From contig NZ_JTEV01000015.1 of assembly GCF_000786105.1 (NCBI RefSeq), forward strand, positions 1-64,000: a DNA stretch of 64,000 bases. The letters are read 5' to 3'. Below the pieces are notes generated by a model. The model made no database searches and was not told the DNA's origin. It saw only the letters and a program-made list of their open reading frames with translations. The DNA comes from Bdellovibrio sp. ArHS (GTDB lineage Bacteria; Bdellovibrionota; Bdellovibrionia; Bdellovibrionales; Bdellovibrionaceae). A program made the translations under genes and the position numbers. Positions 37,482 to 46,314 of the stretch are shown here, one piece after another (the stretch's first letter is position 1; each line of letters starts with the position of its first letter).

Positions 37482-38801
37482 CTAAGCTTTACCCACGACT
37501 TTTTCGATATCCGTAATTTCTTTGGGAACAGAAGAGGTCATGTTCTCTGATCCTGTGGAAGTCACACGGATATTATCCTCGATACGAATGCCAATGCCAC
37601 GATACTTTTGTGGCGCAGACGTATCTTCTGCCGGAATATAAAGACCCGGCTCGATTGTAAAACACATATTGGCTTCGATCGGACGCGGCTCTCCTTTTTT
37701 GAAATAAAGGCCGGCATCATGCACATCCATACCTAACCAATGACCGATGCCATGCGGATAATACTTCTTTTGCGCCAAAGCTTGAATCAAATCCTCTTTT
37801 CGTCCCGAAAGAAGACCCAGCTCCAACATCAGATCAGTCAGCAAAGACGTGCCCATTTCATGAAGATCTTTGAAGACAATTCCCGGTTTTACAAAATCGA
37901 TGATTTGCTTTTGCACTTTAAGAACGCCCTCATAGACGCGCGCTTGCTCGTCGGTGAATTTGCCGTTCACGGGGTAGGTTCTTGTAATGTCACCAGTGTA
38001 GTAATTGTATTCAGCACCGGAATCGATCAAAAGCAGGTCGCCATCTTTGCAGATCTGATCATTAAAATTGTAGTGCAGTGTCGTTGCGGCGTTTCCCGAC
38101 GCCACAATGTGATTGTAACCTTCACGGGCAGAACCCTTCATAAAGTAGTGATGCGCAAGGACCGCTTGAACCTGACGTTCAGTCACTCCAGGACGAGTGA
38201 AGCGCATTGCCGCCAAATGTCCTTGAGCGGATATTTCACAAGCCTCACGAAGTTGGGTCAGCTCATATTCGCTTTTTACCAGTCGCAACTCACCCAACAA
38301 GGTGTCTGCATCATGAATAGAAAGAAGGCCATATCCGGTGCGTCCCTGCATTTGTTTAACAGATTCAAGAACACCCTGCATCTGGTGATCTACTTCCGGG
38401 TTCTTGAACAATCGGTAATAAATGCGATCAACTTCTTTAAGAAGTTGCGGCGCTACTTTAGAAAACTCATCAATGGGGTAGGCTTTATCAATCTTGAATT
38501 CGCTCTCACAGCCCTCCGGGCCATAACGGAACCCATCCCAAGTTTCGCGCTCGGGATCACGTCGACGCACGAACATAACAGTCTCTGGTTTTAAGCCAGG
38601 ACGATAGATCAGAATAGATTCAGGCTCTTCCCAGCCCGTCAGATAAAAAAGATTTGAATCCTGGCGATACGCGAAATGCACATCATGATTGCGAATGTGC
38701 TCTGGATGAGAAGCCACGATCAAGGCCCCGCCCTGAATTTCTTGGCCGACCTTTCTTCTTCTTTCTGCAAAAACGTTCATATCAAAAGTGGGTTTTCTCA
38801 T
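37482..38801 (-). CDS. pepP: Xaa-Pro aminopeptidase (aminopeptidase P)
   Basis: About 439 residues. N-terminal domain (NVFAERRRKVGQEIQGGALIV) plus a pita-bread M24 metallopeptidase domain. Two-metal ligands are visible: Asp in LLIDSGAEYN and TGDITRTYPV, His in HGIGHWLGMDVHD, Glu in FTIEPGLYIP and GIRIEDNIRV. It removes N-terminal residues before proline. ATG 38801 has AGGAGA just upstream; the frame is open to 38822. Confidence 0.94.
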   Translation of the reverse strand: MRKPTFDMNVFAERRRKVGQEIQGGALIVASHPEHIRNHDVHFAYRQDSNLFYLTGWEEPESILIYRPGLKPETVMFVRRRDPERETWDGFRYGPEGCESEFKIDKAYPIDEFSKVAPQLLKEVDRIYYRLFKNPEVDHQMQGVLESVKQMQGRTGYGLLSIHDADTLLGELRLVKSEYELTQLREACEISAQGHLAAMRFTRPGVTERQVQAVLAHHYFMKGSAREGYNHIVASGNAATTLHYNFNDQICKDGDLLLIDSGAEYNYYTGDITRTYPVNGKFTDEQARVYEGVLKVQKQIIDFVKPGIVFKDLHEMGTSLLTDLMLELGLLSGRKEDLIQALAQKKYYPHGIGHWLGMDVHDAGLYFKKGEPRPIEANMCFTIEPGLYIPAEDTSAPQKYRGIGIRIEDNIRVTSTGSENMTSSVPKEITDIEKVVGKA

Positions 38802-38809
38802 ACAATCTC

Positions 38810-39802
38810 CTAAAGGCCCCATTTACGAGTCAGAGTTTTTAGTTGGCGAGCTGCTGAATCAGCTCCCTTGCTCATGATCTCTCGGCGCTTATCAAAATCC
38901 ATAATACCATAATTGGTTGTATCTAAGTACACAACAGTATCCACGCCCGCAAAAGGCTTATTATACAGTCCTGCTATCTCATTCCATAGGACGTTATCGG
39001 TTGCTGCGGCATCTAAAGTATAAGGCTTCGCGCCGCCTGGAGGCTGTAACACGTTTACCAAAACAATGTAGTTCGCCCCTTTGCTACGTAAATAGTTGGC
39101 CAACGCCGTCACATCGCGCACACCGGAAACATTTTGTCCTTGATAGGGCTTAAAGAACGGCGGGTAAGCCATGCACAGGTACATAAGCTGATCCAAGCCA
39201 CCACGATTCATCAAATAGACTTGGTTCTTTTTCATATTATAAGAGGGGCATGCGAATGGAACCCGAAAGTCCTCCACTTTAGAGCGACTAAAAGCAGTTC
39301 CCATAAAATCTTTAAGAACGGTGACATCACTATTCTTACTTACCGAGCCCAACAAAGAAGTTTTAATAACATCTTCGCTTTTCAACTTAAACATCTGCCA
39401 TTCGACATCATTGGCCTGCTCCTTGTTGGCATATAAAGCCGCCATCGGTGCCGCAAATTCAATGCCCCCAATGGAATGCACCGGAACTTTTGCTCGCTGC
39501 AACTCATGAAGAAATCCAATGTGAGCATAGGTTTTTGCCCCTCCGGCGCCAAGAATGATCCCCATTTTTGGCATTGTCGGAATCACCGGAGCTGGAGGAG
39601 GAGGTGGTGTGGGAACTTGCACAGCCTCTTCTTCATCTGACTCTATCAGCGGAGGCTGTGGGATGCTGGGCTGCTGAGGTGTCTGCGTCACCGGCGGACG
39701 AGGTTGAGGTTGTTTGCGTATATCTTCACGCGTACGAATAGACTGACAGCCTACAACAAAAAGCAAAGAAGAAATGAACCCTAGAGAGAATATCAATCGC
39801 AT
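38810..39802 (-). CDS. Patatin-like lipoprotein with missing catalytic dyad
   Basis: About 330 residues. Lipobox Cys at 19 (FVVGC), then a Pro-rich linker (about 30-75). The patatin fold begins MGIILGAGGAKTYAHIGFLHEL (oxyanion loop) and GGIEFAAPMAALYA; at the nucleophile elbow GxSxG the Ser is replaced by Glu (E115). The later DG[GA] aspartate also seems missing (VSGVRDVTAL). So it is probably not a phospholipase. ATG 39802 is preferred, with AAGGGGA upstream; the open frame extends to 39835. A binding or regulatory role on the outer membrane is possible. Confidence 0.75.
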   Translation of the reverse strand: MRLIFSLGFISSLLFVVGCQSIRTREDIRKQPQPRPPVTQTPQQPSIPQPPLIESDEEEAVQVPTPPPPPAPVIPTMPKMGIILGAGGAKTYAHIGFLHELQRAKVPVHSIGGIEFAAPMAALYANKEQANDVEWQMFKLKSEDVIKTSLLGSVSKNSDVTVLKDFMGTAFSRSKVEDFRVPFACPSYNMKKNQVYLMNRGGLDQLMYLCMAYPPFFKPYQGQNVSGVRDVTALANYLRSKGANYIVLVNVLQPPGGAKPYTLDAAATDNVLWNEIAGLYNKPFAGVDTVVYLDTTNYGIMDFDKRREIMSKGADSAARQLKTLTRKWGL

Positions 39803-39844
39803 TGGTTCCCCTTTTTTATTAGCCAAGTCTAGCATCCAACTTTG

Positions 39845-40624
39845 TCACATTCTATTTAAATGACGACAATAAATGAAGAACTCGCGATTCCCGTCTTTGC
39901 CTTCGATAGGAGACGGAAAGTAGTCCAGAACCTCCAGCGATTGCTGTGCGCAAGATTCGCGAATTTTCCTTTCGACTTCAGAATAAAGACTTTCGTCTTT
40001 AACAATTCCACCCTTTCCCAACCCTTCAACACCGACCTCGAATTGAGGTTTTACCAAGCTAAGAATGCCGCCCCGTGAATTAAGAAAAAAAGGCAGCTCA
40101 GGAAGAATCAAGGTGATGGAAATGAAAGACACATCCATCACAATCAAATCAAATTTTTCTTTGGGAACGTATGGAAGAACGGTGTCGTCTTTGGAAAGAC
40201 TGCGGGCATTAACTCCTTCACACACCTTCAATCTTGAATCATTTAAAAGACGAGGATGAACCTGGCCGTGTCCGACATCGACACCAAGCACATACTTTGC
40301 TCCACTTTGTAAAAGACAATCGGTGAACCCACCGGTCGAAATACCCACATCAAGAACATTTTTGTCCTTAAGAGTGAGCTTCACGTGTTGAAGAGCTCCT
40401 TCCAGTTTCAGGCCCCCACGAGACACAAACCGATTGGCGGGACCGGCCTCCACAAGAATATTGCAATCACCCGTCAGCGCTTGACTGGCCTTCTTGAGCT
40501 CGCGGCGATGGGCGCCTTCTACAATAAAGACCTGGCCAGCTTCAATGAGTTCTTGAGCATGCGTGCGCGATTGGGCCAATCCCTTTTCAACAAGATAGAC
40601 ATCCAACCGCACTTTTTTAGACAT
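39845..40624 (-). CDS. tlyA: TlyA family rRNA methyltransferase
   Basis: 259 residues. N-terminal S4 RNA-binding domain (RLDVYLVEKGLAQSRTHAQELIEAG) then an FtsJ-like methyltransferase with NVLDVGISTGGFTDCLLQSGA and VKPQFEVG. TlyA methylates ribose in 16S and 23S rRNA and sensitises cells to capreomycin; older annotations call it hemolysin. It lies two bases after ispA at the end of the xse-ispA cluster, as in many genomes. Confidence 0.92.
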   Translation of the reverse strand: MSKKVRLDVYLVEKGLAQSRTHAQELIEAGQVFIVEGAHRRELKKASQALTGDCNILVEAGPANRFVSRGGLKLEGALQHVKLTLKDKNVLDVGISTGGFTDCLLQSGAKYVLGVDVGHGQVHPRLLNDSRLKVCEGVNARSLSKDDTVLPYVPKEKFDLIVMDVSFISITLILPELPFFLNSRGGILSLVKPQFEVGVEGLGKGGIVKDESLYSEVERKIRESCAQQSLEVLDYFPSPIEGKDGNREFFIYCRHLNRM

Positions 40625-40626
40625 AG

Positions 40627-41496
40627 TTAAACCTGGCGTTTTTGATTGAAGCTGATCAGATATTCCAACATCGGAGCGTCAGCTGATACTTTATGCAGCT
40701 CTTGCAAAGCCGAGGAGCTGACTTCTTGAAGGTAGGACTTTGTTTCTTCCAGACCTAAAATCCCCGTGAAGCTACGCACGTCTTGATCTTTTTCTCCGTG
40801 ATCCAAAACATCGTCGGCAACCTGAAAAGCCAGACCCAAACCCTCGCCGAATTTTTTTAAATGTTCAATTTCAGCGGGACGTGCTCCGGCGATGACCGCG
40901 GCACCTTCAACCGCTACGCGAATAAGAGCCCCCGTTTTCAAAAGATGAAGGTGCGCGATTTCTTCCTTCATCATCTTACGTGGGCCTGGGCGCAAATCAA
41001 TGGCTTGCCCCCCGACCATCCCGCGAATTCCCGCCGCTGAAGAAAGCAGACGCACCAGTTGTCCTACCAAAAATGTTGAGTCACTGTACTTTTCGGAAAT
41101 TAAATAAAAGGCTTCAGTTAAAAGAGCATCCCCCGCAAGCAGGGCAAAGTCTTCCCCGTACACTTTGTGGTTGGTGGGTTTGCCACGACGAACATCGTCG
41201 TTATCCATGCAAGGCAAGTCGTCATGAATCAAAGAATAAGTGTGAACCAGCTCCACCGCCGCAGCGAAAGGCAGTACTTTATCTGAGGGACAACCAAGAA
41301 GCTCCCCTACAAGAACAGACAAAACTGGGCGGAAACGTTTGCCTCCGTTTGTCGCCGAATAAAGCATTGATTTTCGTAATTCAGCAATCGCGGCACCCGC
41401 AGGCAAGTCCATTGATTCAAGGTAGTGATCAACATACTGATTCACCGCTTGAACGCGAGCCGAGATCTCTTGTTCTAATTGAATCGCCAAATCCAA
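40627..41496 (-). CDS. ispA: Farnesyl/geranylgeranyl diphosphate synthase
   Basis: 289 residues. All-helical trans-prenyltransferase: first aspartate-rich motif DDLPCMDNDD with flanking SLIHDD and RRGKPTNH, and second motif DDVLD. It condenses IPP with allylic diphosphates for quinones, undecaprenyl or other isoprenoids. The product chain length cannot be read reliably. It is two bases from xseB and two bases from tlyA in a tight operon. Confidence 0.93.
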   Translation of the reverse strand: MDLAIQLEQEISARVQAVNQYVDHYLESMDLPAGAAIAELRKSMLYSATNGGKRFRPVLSVLVGELLGCPSDKVLPFAAAVELVHTYSLIHDDLPCMDNDDVRRGKPTNHKVYGEDFALLAGDALLTEAFYLISEKYSDSTFLVGQLVRLLSSAAGIRGMVGGQAIDLRPGPRKMMKEEIAHLHLLKTGALIRVAVEGAAVIAGARPAEIEHLKKFGEGLGLAFQVADDVLDHGEKDQDVRSFTGILGLEETKSYLQEVSSSALQELHKVSADAPMLEYLISFNQKRQV

Positions 41497-41498
41497 AA

Positions 41499-41723
41499 CT
41501 AATTTTCCTCTGAAGTAAAATCCGTCACGACGGGCTGACCATCAGCTCCAACCGACATCAAAAGCTTCACTTTACTTTCGGCTTCGTTTAAACGCTGATG
41601 ACATTCCCGAGAAAGTTTAACGCCCTCTTCGAAAAGCTTTAAAGAGTCCTCTAATGCCAGGTCTCCTTTTTCCATTTTTTGAACGATTTCTTCAAGACGG
41701 TTTAATTTTTTTTCAAAATCCAT
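41499..41723 (-). CDS. xseB: Exodeoxyribonuclease VII small subunit
   Basis: 74 residues. FEKKLNRLEEIVQKMEKGDLALEDSLKLFEEG is the family core. It pairs with XseA to form exonuclease VII, which degrades single-stranded DNA. Its start directly abuts the xseA stop. Confidence 0.94.
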   Translation of the reverse strand: MDFEKKLNRLEEIVQKMEKGDLALEDSLKLFEEGVKLSRECHQRLNEAESKVKLLMSVGADGQPVVTDFTSEEN

Positions 41724-43130
41724 CTATTCACCTTTCACGCTGTTCACGACAGCCGTCAGCGAACCTTGAGCCAAGCGCACTTCGATAGTATCGCCCTTTT
41801 CAACCTGGTCCGCGGATTTAATGACTTCATTATTTTTTGTAACAATCGAATATCCGCGCTCAACCACTTTCAACGGGCTTAGGCTATCCAAGATACCCAT
41901 TAAACGTGACATGCGGGCATGTTTTTTCTCAATGGAAAAGATCAGGGCTTTTTCCGTACGCGCCTTGAGATATTGCAGGTCTTTTCTTTTTTCATTGATC
42001 AAGTCTTGCGGTGATCCCAACTTTTCTGTCAAAAGTTCCACCCGATGAGCCCGCTCTTTTAACAAGCGATTCATCGCAAACTCCAGGCGATTTAATAAAT
42101 CATCGTTACGCAGCTCTAAATCCTGCAAGCGACGTTTAGGATCAACCAAACGTTTTGACAGCCCCAGCATCTTTTCGCGCAGATGTTTCATCTTTTTTTC
42201 AAAAGACATGTAAAGCATGCGCTCTAAAGACTTCACTTTGTTTGCAAGTTCACCGGAGCTTTTGGCAACAAGCTCGGCCGCTGCGGACGGAGTCGGAGCA
42301 CGCAAATCCGCCACGAAATCCGCGATCGTAAAATCGATTTCGTGTCCTACTGCCGAAATCACAGGAACGGGACTGGAAGCAATGAGGCGTGCCAACGTTT
42401 CATCATTGAAACACCACATGTCCTCGATAGAACCTCCTCCACGACCGACGATGACGACATCGACACCAGGAAGTTTTATGGCCTTTTTAAAGGCTTCACA
42501 AATTTGTGGAGCCGCACCTTCTCCTTGAACGACTGTTGGGACGACAGTGACTTGGATGGATTTCGCCCGGCGCGACAGCACATTCAAAATATCCCGAATG
42601 GCGGCTCCGGTCGGAGAAGTCACGACCGCAATATGGCGGGGGAACGTGGGGATTTGTTTTTTTCGTGAAGACTCAAAAAGTCCTTCCGCTTTCAATTTGG
42701 CCTTCAGCTGTTCAAAAGCCTTTTGCAAAGCGCCGGCCCCAACGGGCTCCATCATCTCGCACATGAGTTGATAGTTGCCGCGCGGTTCATACACGGTAAT
42801 ACGTCCACGCACGATAACTTCCATGCCGTCGGTCGGCTTGAACTTTAGGCGTGAGTTATGCCCGCGAAACATCACGGCTGTGATTTGTGATTTCGGATCC
42901 TTCAGACTGAAATAGAAGTGACCCGACGAGTGCGCTTTGAAGTTTGAAATTTCGCCCTTCACCCACACCATGCCCACCTGCCCCTCTAGCAGTTGTTTGA
43001 TGTAAACATTCAATTGCTCAATAGAAAGAACTGTGGGCTCGTTGGATTTCGTCAAAACATCAGCCGCGCCAAGAGTGACTTGCGCTGACATTTCCGTTTT
43101 GCGAAGAGGTTGGTTTGGAGCATCTGACAT
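41724..43130 (-). CDS. xseA: Exodeoxyribonuclease VII large subunit
   Basis: 468 residues. OB-fold at the N-terminus (VWVKGEISNFKAHSSGHFYFSLKD), the catalytic exonuclease domain (RHIAVVTSPTGAAIRDIL, VVIVGRGGGSIEDMWCFND and SAVGHEIDFTIADFVADLRAPTPS), and a long coiled-coil tail. The first ~30 residues are not conserved, and a promoter candidate ends only about nine bases ahead of the ATG, so translation may begin at ATG 43091 instead. It leads the xseA-xseB-ispA-tlyA operon. Confidence 0.95.
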   Translation of the reverse strand: MSDAPNQPLRKTEMSAQVTLGAADVLTKSNEPTVLSIEQLNVYIKQLLEGQVGMVWVKGEISNFKAHSSGHFYFSLKDPKSQITAVMFRGHNSRLKFKPTDGMEVIVRGRITVYEPRGNYQLMCEMMEPVGAGALQKAFEQLKAKLKAEGLFESSRKKQIPTFPRHIAVVTSPTGAAIRDILNVLSRRAKSIQVTVVPTVVQGEGAAPQICEAFKKAIKLPGVDVVIVGRGGGSIEDMWCFNDETLARLIASSPVPVISAVGHEIDFTIADFVADLRAPTPSAAAELVAKSSGELANKVKSLERMLYMSFEKKMKHLREKMLGLSKRLVDPKRRLQDLELRNDDLLNRLEFAMNRLLKERAHRVELLTEKLGSPQDLINEKRKDLQYLKARTEKALIFSIEKKHARMSRLMGILDSLSPLKVVERGYSIVTKNNEVIKSADQVEKGDTIEVRLAQGSLTAVVNSVKGE

Positions 43131-43138
43131 GGAAGCAG

Positions 43139-43167
43139 AAGTTAGTCTTCCCTGCCCCGTGAGTCAA
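43139..43167 (-). promoter_or_regulatory. Candidate promoter of the xseA operon
   Basis: On the minus strand TTGACT (43167-43162) and TAACTT (43144-43139) are 17 bases apart. The -35 element is strong, the -10 weak. If active it would make a nearly leaderless xseA message or favour the internal start at 43091. Confidence 0.35.
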
Positions 43168-43183
43168 TACCTTGAGAGTCAAC

Positions 43184-43408
43184 TTACAGAGATGAATACC
43201 ACACGTTTTGTGCGGACCACAGGCCACCAACGAAGAAACACACCCATCCCAAGGATTTATGGCGCGCAAGATTCTGATACATCTCTCCCATACGCTCTTG
43301 GCCGACCCGCGCTAGATAAGGGTTTTCCAGCACAAAGACCATCAAGAGTCCATAGAAAAAAACGAAGAAGGGAAAAATAAAATCGAGCTTTTCTGGTGTC
43401 ATAAGCAA
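43184..43408 (-). CDS. Small membrane protein of unknown function
   Basis: 74 residues (start possibly ATG 43402). Two hydrophobic segments (about 10-27 and 53-68) separated by a charged loop with MGEMYQNLARHKSLGW. No family recognised and no strong ribosome binding site. It lies 53 bases upstream of xseA on the same strand. Confidence 0.5.
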   Translation of the reverse strand: MLMTPEKLDFIFPFFVFFYGLLMVFVLENPYLARVGQERMGEMYQNLARHKSLGWVCFFVGGLWSAQNVWYSSL

Positions 43409-43451
43409 TTTATCGGAATCTTATCGTAAAAGTGAGAGTCCGGTTTAATTG

Positions 43452-43660
43452 ACGGAATAAAGTTCCGTGATAGAATGAGGGTAAGGGTTCGACGGCGTAA
43501 AGCTCATCGAAAATAAACCTTACAAGCATAATTACGGGGACTGTCCCTGACAATGGTGTGCAAGCTCAACTCGTATTGAGAAGCCTGAAGTTGTTAACAT
43601 GGTCACCCACCTTAGCTAAGAGGTTTAGTTTTCAGAGTGGCCATCGAGCCTTTTTTTATT
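43452..43660 (+). ncRNA. Candidate structured RNA in the gap between xseA side and the metallopeptidase gene
   Basis: The 400-base gap 43409-43807 holds no gene but several hairpins. ACGGAA (43452-43457) pairs with TTCCGT (43463-43468). GTAAGGGTT (43481-43489) pairs with AACCTTAC (43516-43523), enclosing CGA/TCG. GGGA/TCCC lies around 43537-43547. CTCAA/TTGAG at 43565-43580 is followed by AAGCC. ATGGTCAC (43599-43606) pairs with GTGGCCAT (43637-43644), then GAGCC and a run of seven T. A small RNA ending at this U-run, or a leader with a terminator, fits. It matches no family I can name with confidence. Confidence 0.45.
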
Positions 43661-43807
43661 TGCGCACAAGGCGCGCCAGGCGCTTTTTCCTCGTGTTTCT
43701 TCTTGAGACAGTCCTGCAAAAAACTTCGTCAATTTGCGACATATTTAAAATAAATTTCAACCTAAACCCTCGTTCAGTCATGCCTTTTTAAGTCCGATAA
43801 GCTTCAT
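43661..43807. other. Leader region before the metallopeptidase gene
   Basis: Short GC-rich inverted repeats (GCGC-CAG-GCGC near 43673-43684, followed by T-run) and then AT-rich sequence. The promoter of the gene at 43808 probably lies between 43700 and 43790; no clear hexamer pair or ribosome binding site was seen. Confidence 0.35.
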
Positions 43808-45778
43808 ATGAAATCACGGATTCTAGCGGCTGCTCTGTGCATCCTATCGTTATCTATTACTGCGTGCGGTGGCGGCGGCTTTTCGCCTAACGACTATAGT
43901 TCAGTTCCGGCGTCGCCTGAGCCGACCTACTATGGAAGTCCCAAGGCTGTCAGTGATCCCGTATTGGTTACGATTCCGGCAAAGTTTTTATACCGTCCAA
44001 TTGTGTTTAATATCCCCGAAGATAGCGGCAACAGAAACGGTCTTAGTTCCGTCGTGAGCACCGCCGGCGCCTTCCCCATCCCCTTTGCGGAATTTCATAT
44101 TTATAACTCCTCCGGCGAGCGCGTTCAGCAAGGGGAAACAAACACTCAAGGATATGCCATCTTTGAAATGCCCAAGACCGCCGGAACTTATACCTTGAAA
44201 GTGTTTTCACGCGCCTACAATAGCTACCTGAAGGTCAGCATTCTTGAAGACATTTATGCAAACACGCCCTATGCGATCGCAAAGTCCTTCACGATCTCTT
44301 CGGCTAACATCACTTCGGGCACACTCGATCTAAGTTCATCGCCCGTCTATGCGGAAGCCAGCGAGGCCGCTTCTGCAAAAATCGAAGGCGGCGCCTTCAA
44401 TATTATGTACAACATTTTGCTCGCCAACGAATTCATCCGTCGCAACATCGGAAAAAATGGCACCGTGGCGGGAACACCTGAAGCCAACGCCAACAAGTGG
44501 TGGGTCGCAGAAAAAGTCACAGTCTATTGGAAGGCGGGTTTCAATCCGTACACCTATTTTAACGTCTCGACGCCCTTATCTTTCTATTCACCGGGCGAAA
44601 GAAAGTTGTATATTCTTGGCGGTTCAAATGGCGACGTGAAAACTTCGGATACAGATCATTTCGACGACTCGGTGATTCTTCATGAATACGGCCATTTTCT
44701 TGAAGATGTTTACGGCAACTCAGAATCACCGGGTGGATCGCACAACGGGAACTTCATTATTGATGCGCGACTTGCGTGGAGTGAGGGCTGGGCCAACTTC
44801 CTTCAAGGAGCCATCTTAACAGGTGCTGATGCCAAAAGCAGTTCTGCCGCAGAAGATCGCATACCGACCACAAAAAAGTATCACTACTACGTGGATACCT
44901 TCGGTTATAAGGGTAGCTGCACGACTTGTATCGGTATCTCATTCAACCTTGCCGCCGTGGGAACTGATACGTCTCAACCCGACAACGTTGATGGCGATCT
45001 AGATGGCACGGGAACTTTCCGTGAAGTCTCTATTTCCCGAACACTTTACAAAGCAACACGCAACATCGCTTCATCTTACTCGGCTGGGAAACCTGGTGGC
45101 GGAGTAACGTTCGCAAATATCTGGAAAGTCTTTGCGGGCGAAGATACTTCCGGTCACGGCAAAAGCAATCCTTTGACCTATAGCTTGGTTAACACATCGA
45201 TCTACCCAATTCCTAACTCTGGCTTATTCAATTGGATGCTGTCGCAAAGTGGCTTTGGCACAAGCGAATGGGATGACATTCTAGTCGAAGAAAAACAGAA
45301 TAAAACGACGCACGATTACGCTTATTTCCTGACGCCCAACACGTGCTCAGCCGAAACCATTAGCGGCGGGGCCGTCGAATATACCATGAGCTACAAAGAT
45401 TCCGTTCGTCGCTCCAATCAGCAAAAGAACAATGACTTTTACCTGTATAAACATGATGGGTCTTCGACGACGTTAACTCTTGAAAATTCAGTATCGGGAA
45501 GTAATGCGCCGAATTTGGATCTGATTCTTTATTATGGCTCTTACGTCTATTTCGAGGATGACTATTGGTATGCCGGCTACAAGAGTCCGTACATCGCCAG
45601 ACAAAGTCGAAACGCCACGGGTTCAGAAACAATTTCTTTAAGTGGCCTGCCTGCGGGCTTCTACATTCTTAATGTGAAGGTCAACGCTTATGGTAAGACC
45701 AACGCAGAAATGCAGGGAACAGCAACCTACACCATCAAAAAAGGAAGTCAGCAGCTATGCGGTACAGAACAGCCGTAA
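43808..45778 (+). CDS. Zinc metallopeptidase-like lipoprotein
   Basis: 656 residues. Lipobox ITAC (Cys 20). After a beta-rich N-terminal domain (about 50-140, IYNSSGERVQQGETNTQGYAIF like a carboxypeptidase-regulatory fold), a gluzincin-type site is seen: HEYGH at 292-296 and Glu326 in SEGWANF, the second metal ligand. The C-terminal third (about 510-650) is beta-rich and may be a binding domain. It should act on the outer surface. Exact family not recognised. The next gene overlaps it by 22 bases. Confidence 0.75.
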   Translation: MKSRILAAALCILSLSITACGGGGFSPNDYSSVPASPEPTYYGSPKAVSDPVLVTIPAKFLYRPIVFNIPEDSGNRNGLSSVVSTAGAFPIPFAEFHIYNSSGERVQQGETNTQGYAIFEMPKTAGTYTLKVFSRAYNSYLKVSILEDIYANTPYAIAKSFTISSANITSGTLDLSSSPVYAEASEAASAKIEGGAFNIMYNILLANEFIRRNIGKNGTVAGTPEANANKWWVAEKVTVYWKAGFNPYTYFNVSTPLSFYSPGERKLYILGGSNGDVKTSDTDHFDDSVILHEYGHFLEDVYGNSESPGGSHNGNFIIDARLAWSEGWANFLQGAILTGADAKSSSAAEDRIPTTKKYHYYVDTFGYKGSCTTCIGISFNLAAVGTDTSQPDNVDGDLDGTGTFREVSISRTLYKATRNIASSYSAGKPGGGVTFANIWKVFAGEDTSGHGKSNPLTYSLVNTSIYPIPNSGLFNWMLSQSGFGTSEWDDILVEEKQNKTTHDYAYFLTPNTCSAETISGGAVEYTMSYKDSVRRSNQQKNNDFYLYKHDGSSTTLTLENSVSGSNAPNLDLILYYGSYVYFEDDYWYAGYKSPYIARQSRNATGSETISLSGLPAGFYILNVKVNAYGKTNAEMQGTATYTIKKGSQQLCGTEQP

Positions 45779-46308
45779 CCCTTTTTATAGGACTTATATT
45801 TGCAATCACAGGCCTTGCGTACATCTCGAATAAAGAGAAACACCGAGAACCCGCCTCCGTAAAAAGCAAATTTTGGATGCCAGTCCCCGTGGGAAAACAC
45901 CTGGCACTGGTCAAAGTTGAAGTCGCCTCCTCAGAGATCCCTAGCTCAGGCAATGACGAAGTTCATCTGATCGGAAGAATCCTGGTTAATCAGGAAATGA
46001 CTGGGGACCTTTCCTATGAATGGTCCGTTCCAGAAGATGTCCAAGTTGTTGAAGGCCACCTCAGTGATAGTTATGCAAATGTGAAAATGGGCCAAATCGT
46101 TGAAGTCAAATTGACGGTCAGTGGTTTTAATAAAGAAAAACAAAGAACAATTTCACTTCAAGCTTATGGTGCACGCGGTGAAGAGAAAATGGGAAACTCA
46201 GCAGTCGTAGTAAGCCGCCCCGAGGATACCTGGGAATCGGTCGCTTCAGAAATGAAAAAGGCCGCGGATGAACAGCTCGGGTCTGAGTCGAAAACCGTCG
46301 GCCGATAA
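45757..46308 (+). CDS. Single-pass exported protein coupled to the metallopeptidase
   Basis: 183 residues. One N-terminal hydrophobic segment (about 5-24) that could be a signal anchor, then a beta-rich soluble domain (FWMPVPVGKHLALVKVEV, GDLSYEWSVPEDVQVVEG) like an Ig-type or CARDB-like fold. It begins 22 bases inside the metallopeptidase gene, implying coupled expression and joint function. No family recognised. Confidence 0.7.
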   Translation: MRYRTAVTLFIGLIFAITGLAYISNKEKHREPASVKSKFWMPVPVGKHLALVKVEVASSEIPSSGNDEVHLIGRILVNQEMTGDLSYEWSVPEDVQVVEGHLSDSYANVKMGQIVEVKLTVSGFNKEKQRTISLQAYGARGEEKMGNSAVVVSRPEDTWESVASEMKKAADEQLGSESKTVGR

Positions 46309-46314
46309 AAAAGA

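Noticed and set aside
37740-38594. Antisense open frame of 284 codons opposite the aminopeptidase P gene
   Set aside because: The opposite strand has intact metal-ligand motifs of a known enzyme; the antisense product shows no family pattern.
38810-39802. Active phospholipase of the patatin family
   Set aside because: The nucleophile Ser and the second motif Asp are both missing, so activity is not claimed.
43481-43660. tmRNA or 6S RNA at the structured gap
   Set aside because: GGTTCGACGG resembles a tmRNA motif, but there is no tag frame and no tRNA-like 3' end with CCA. The single long hairpin of 6S RNA does not fit the separate stems found. Left as an unnamed candidate RNA.
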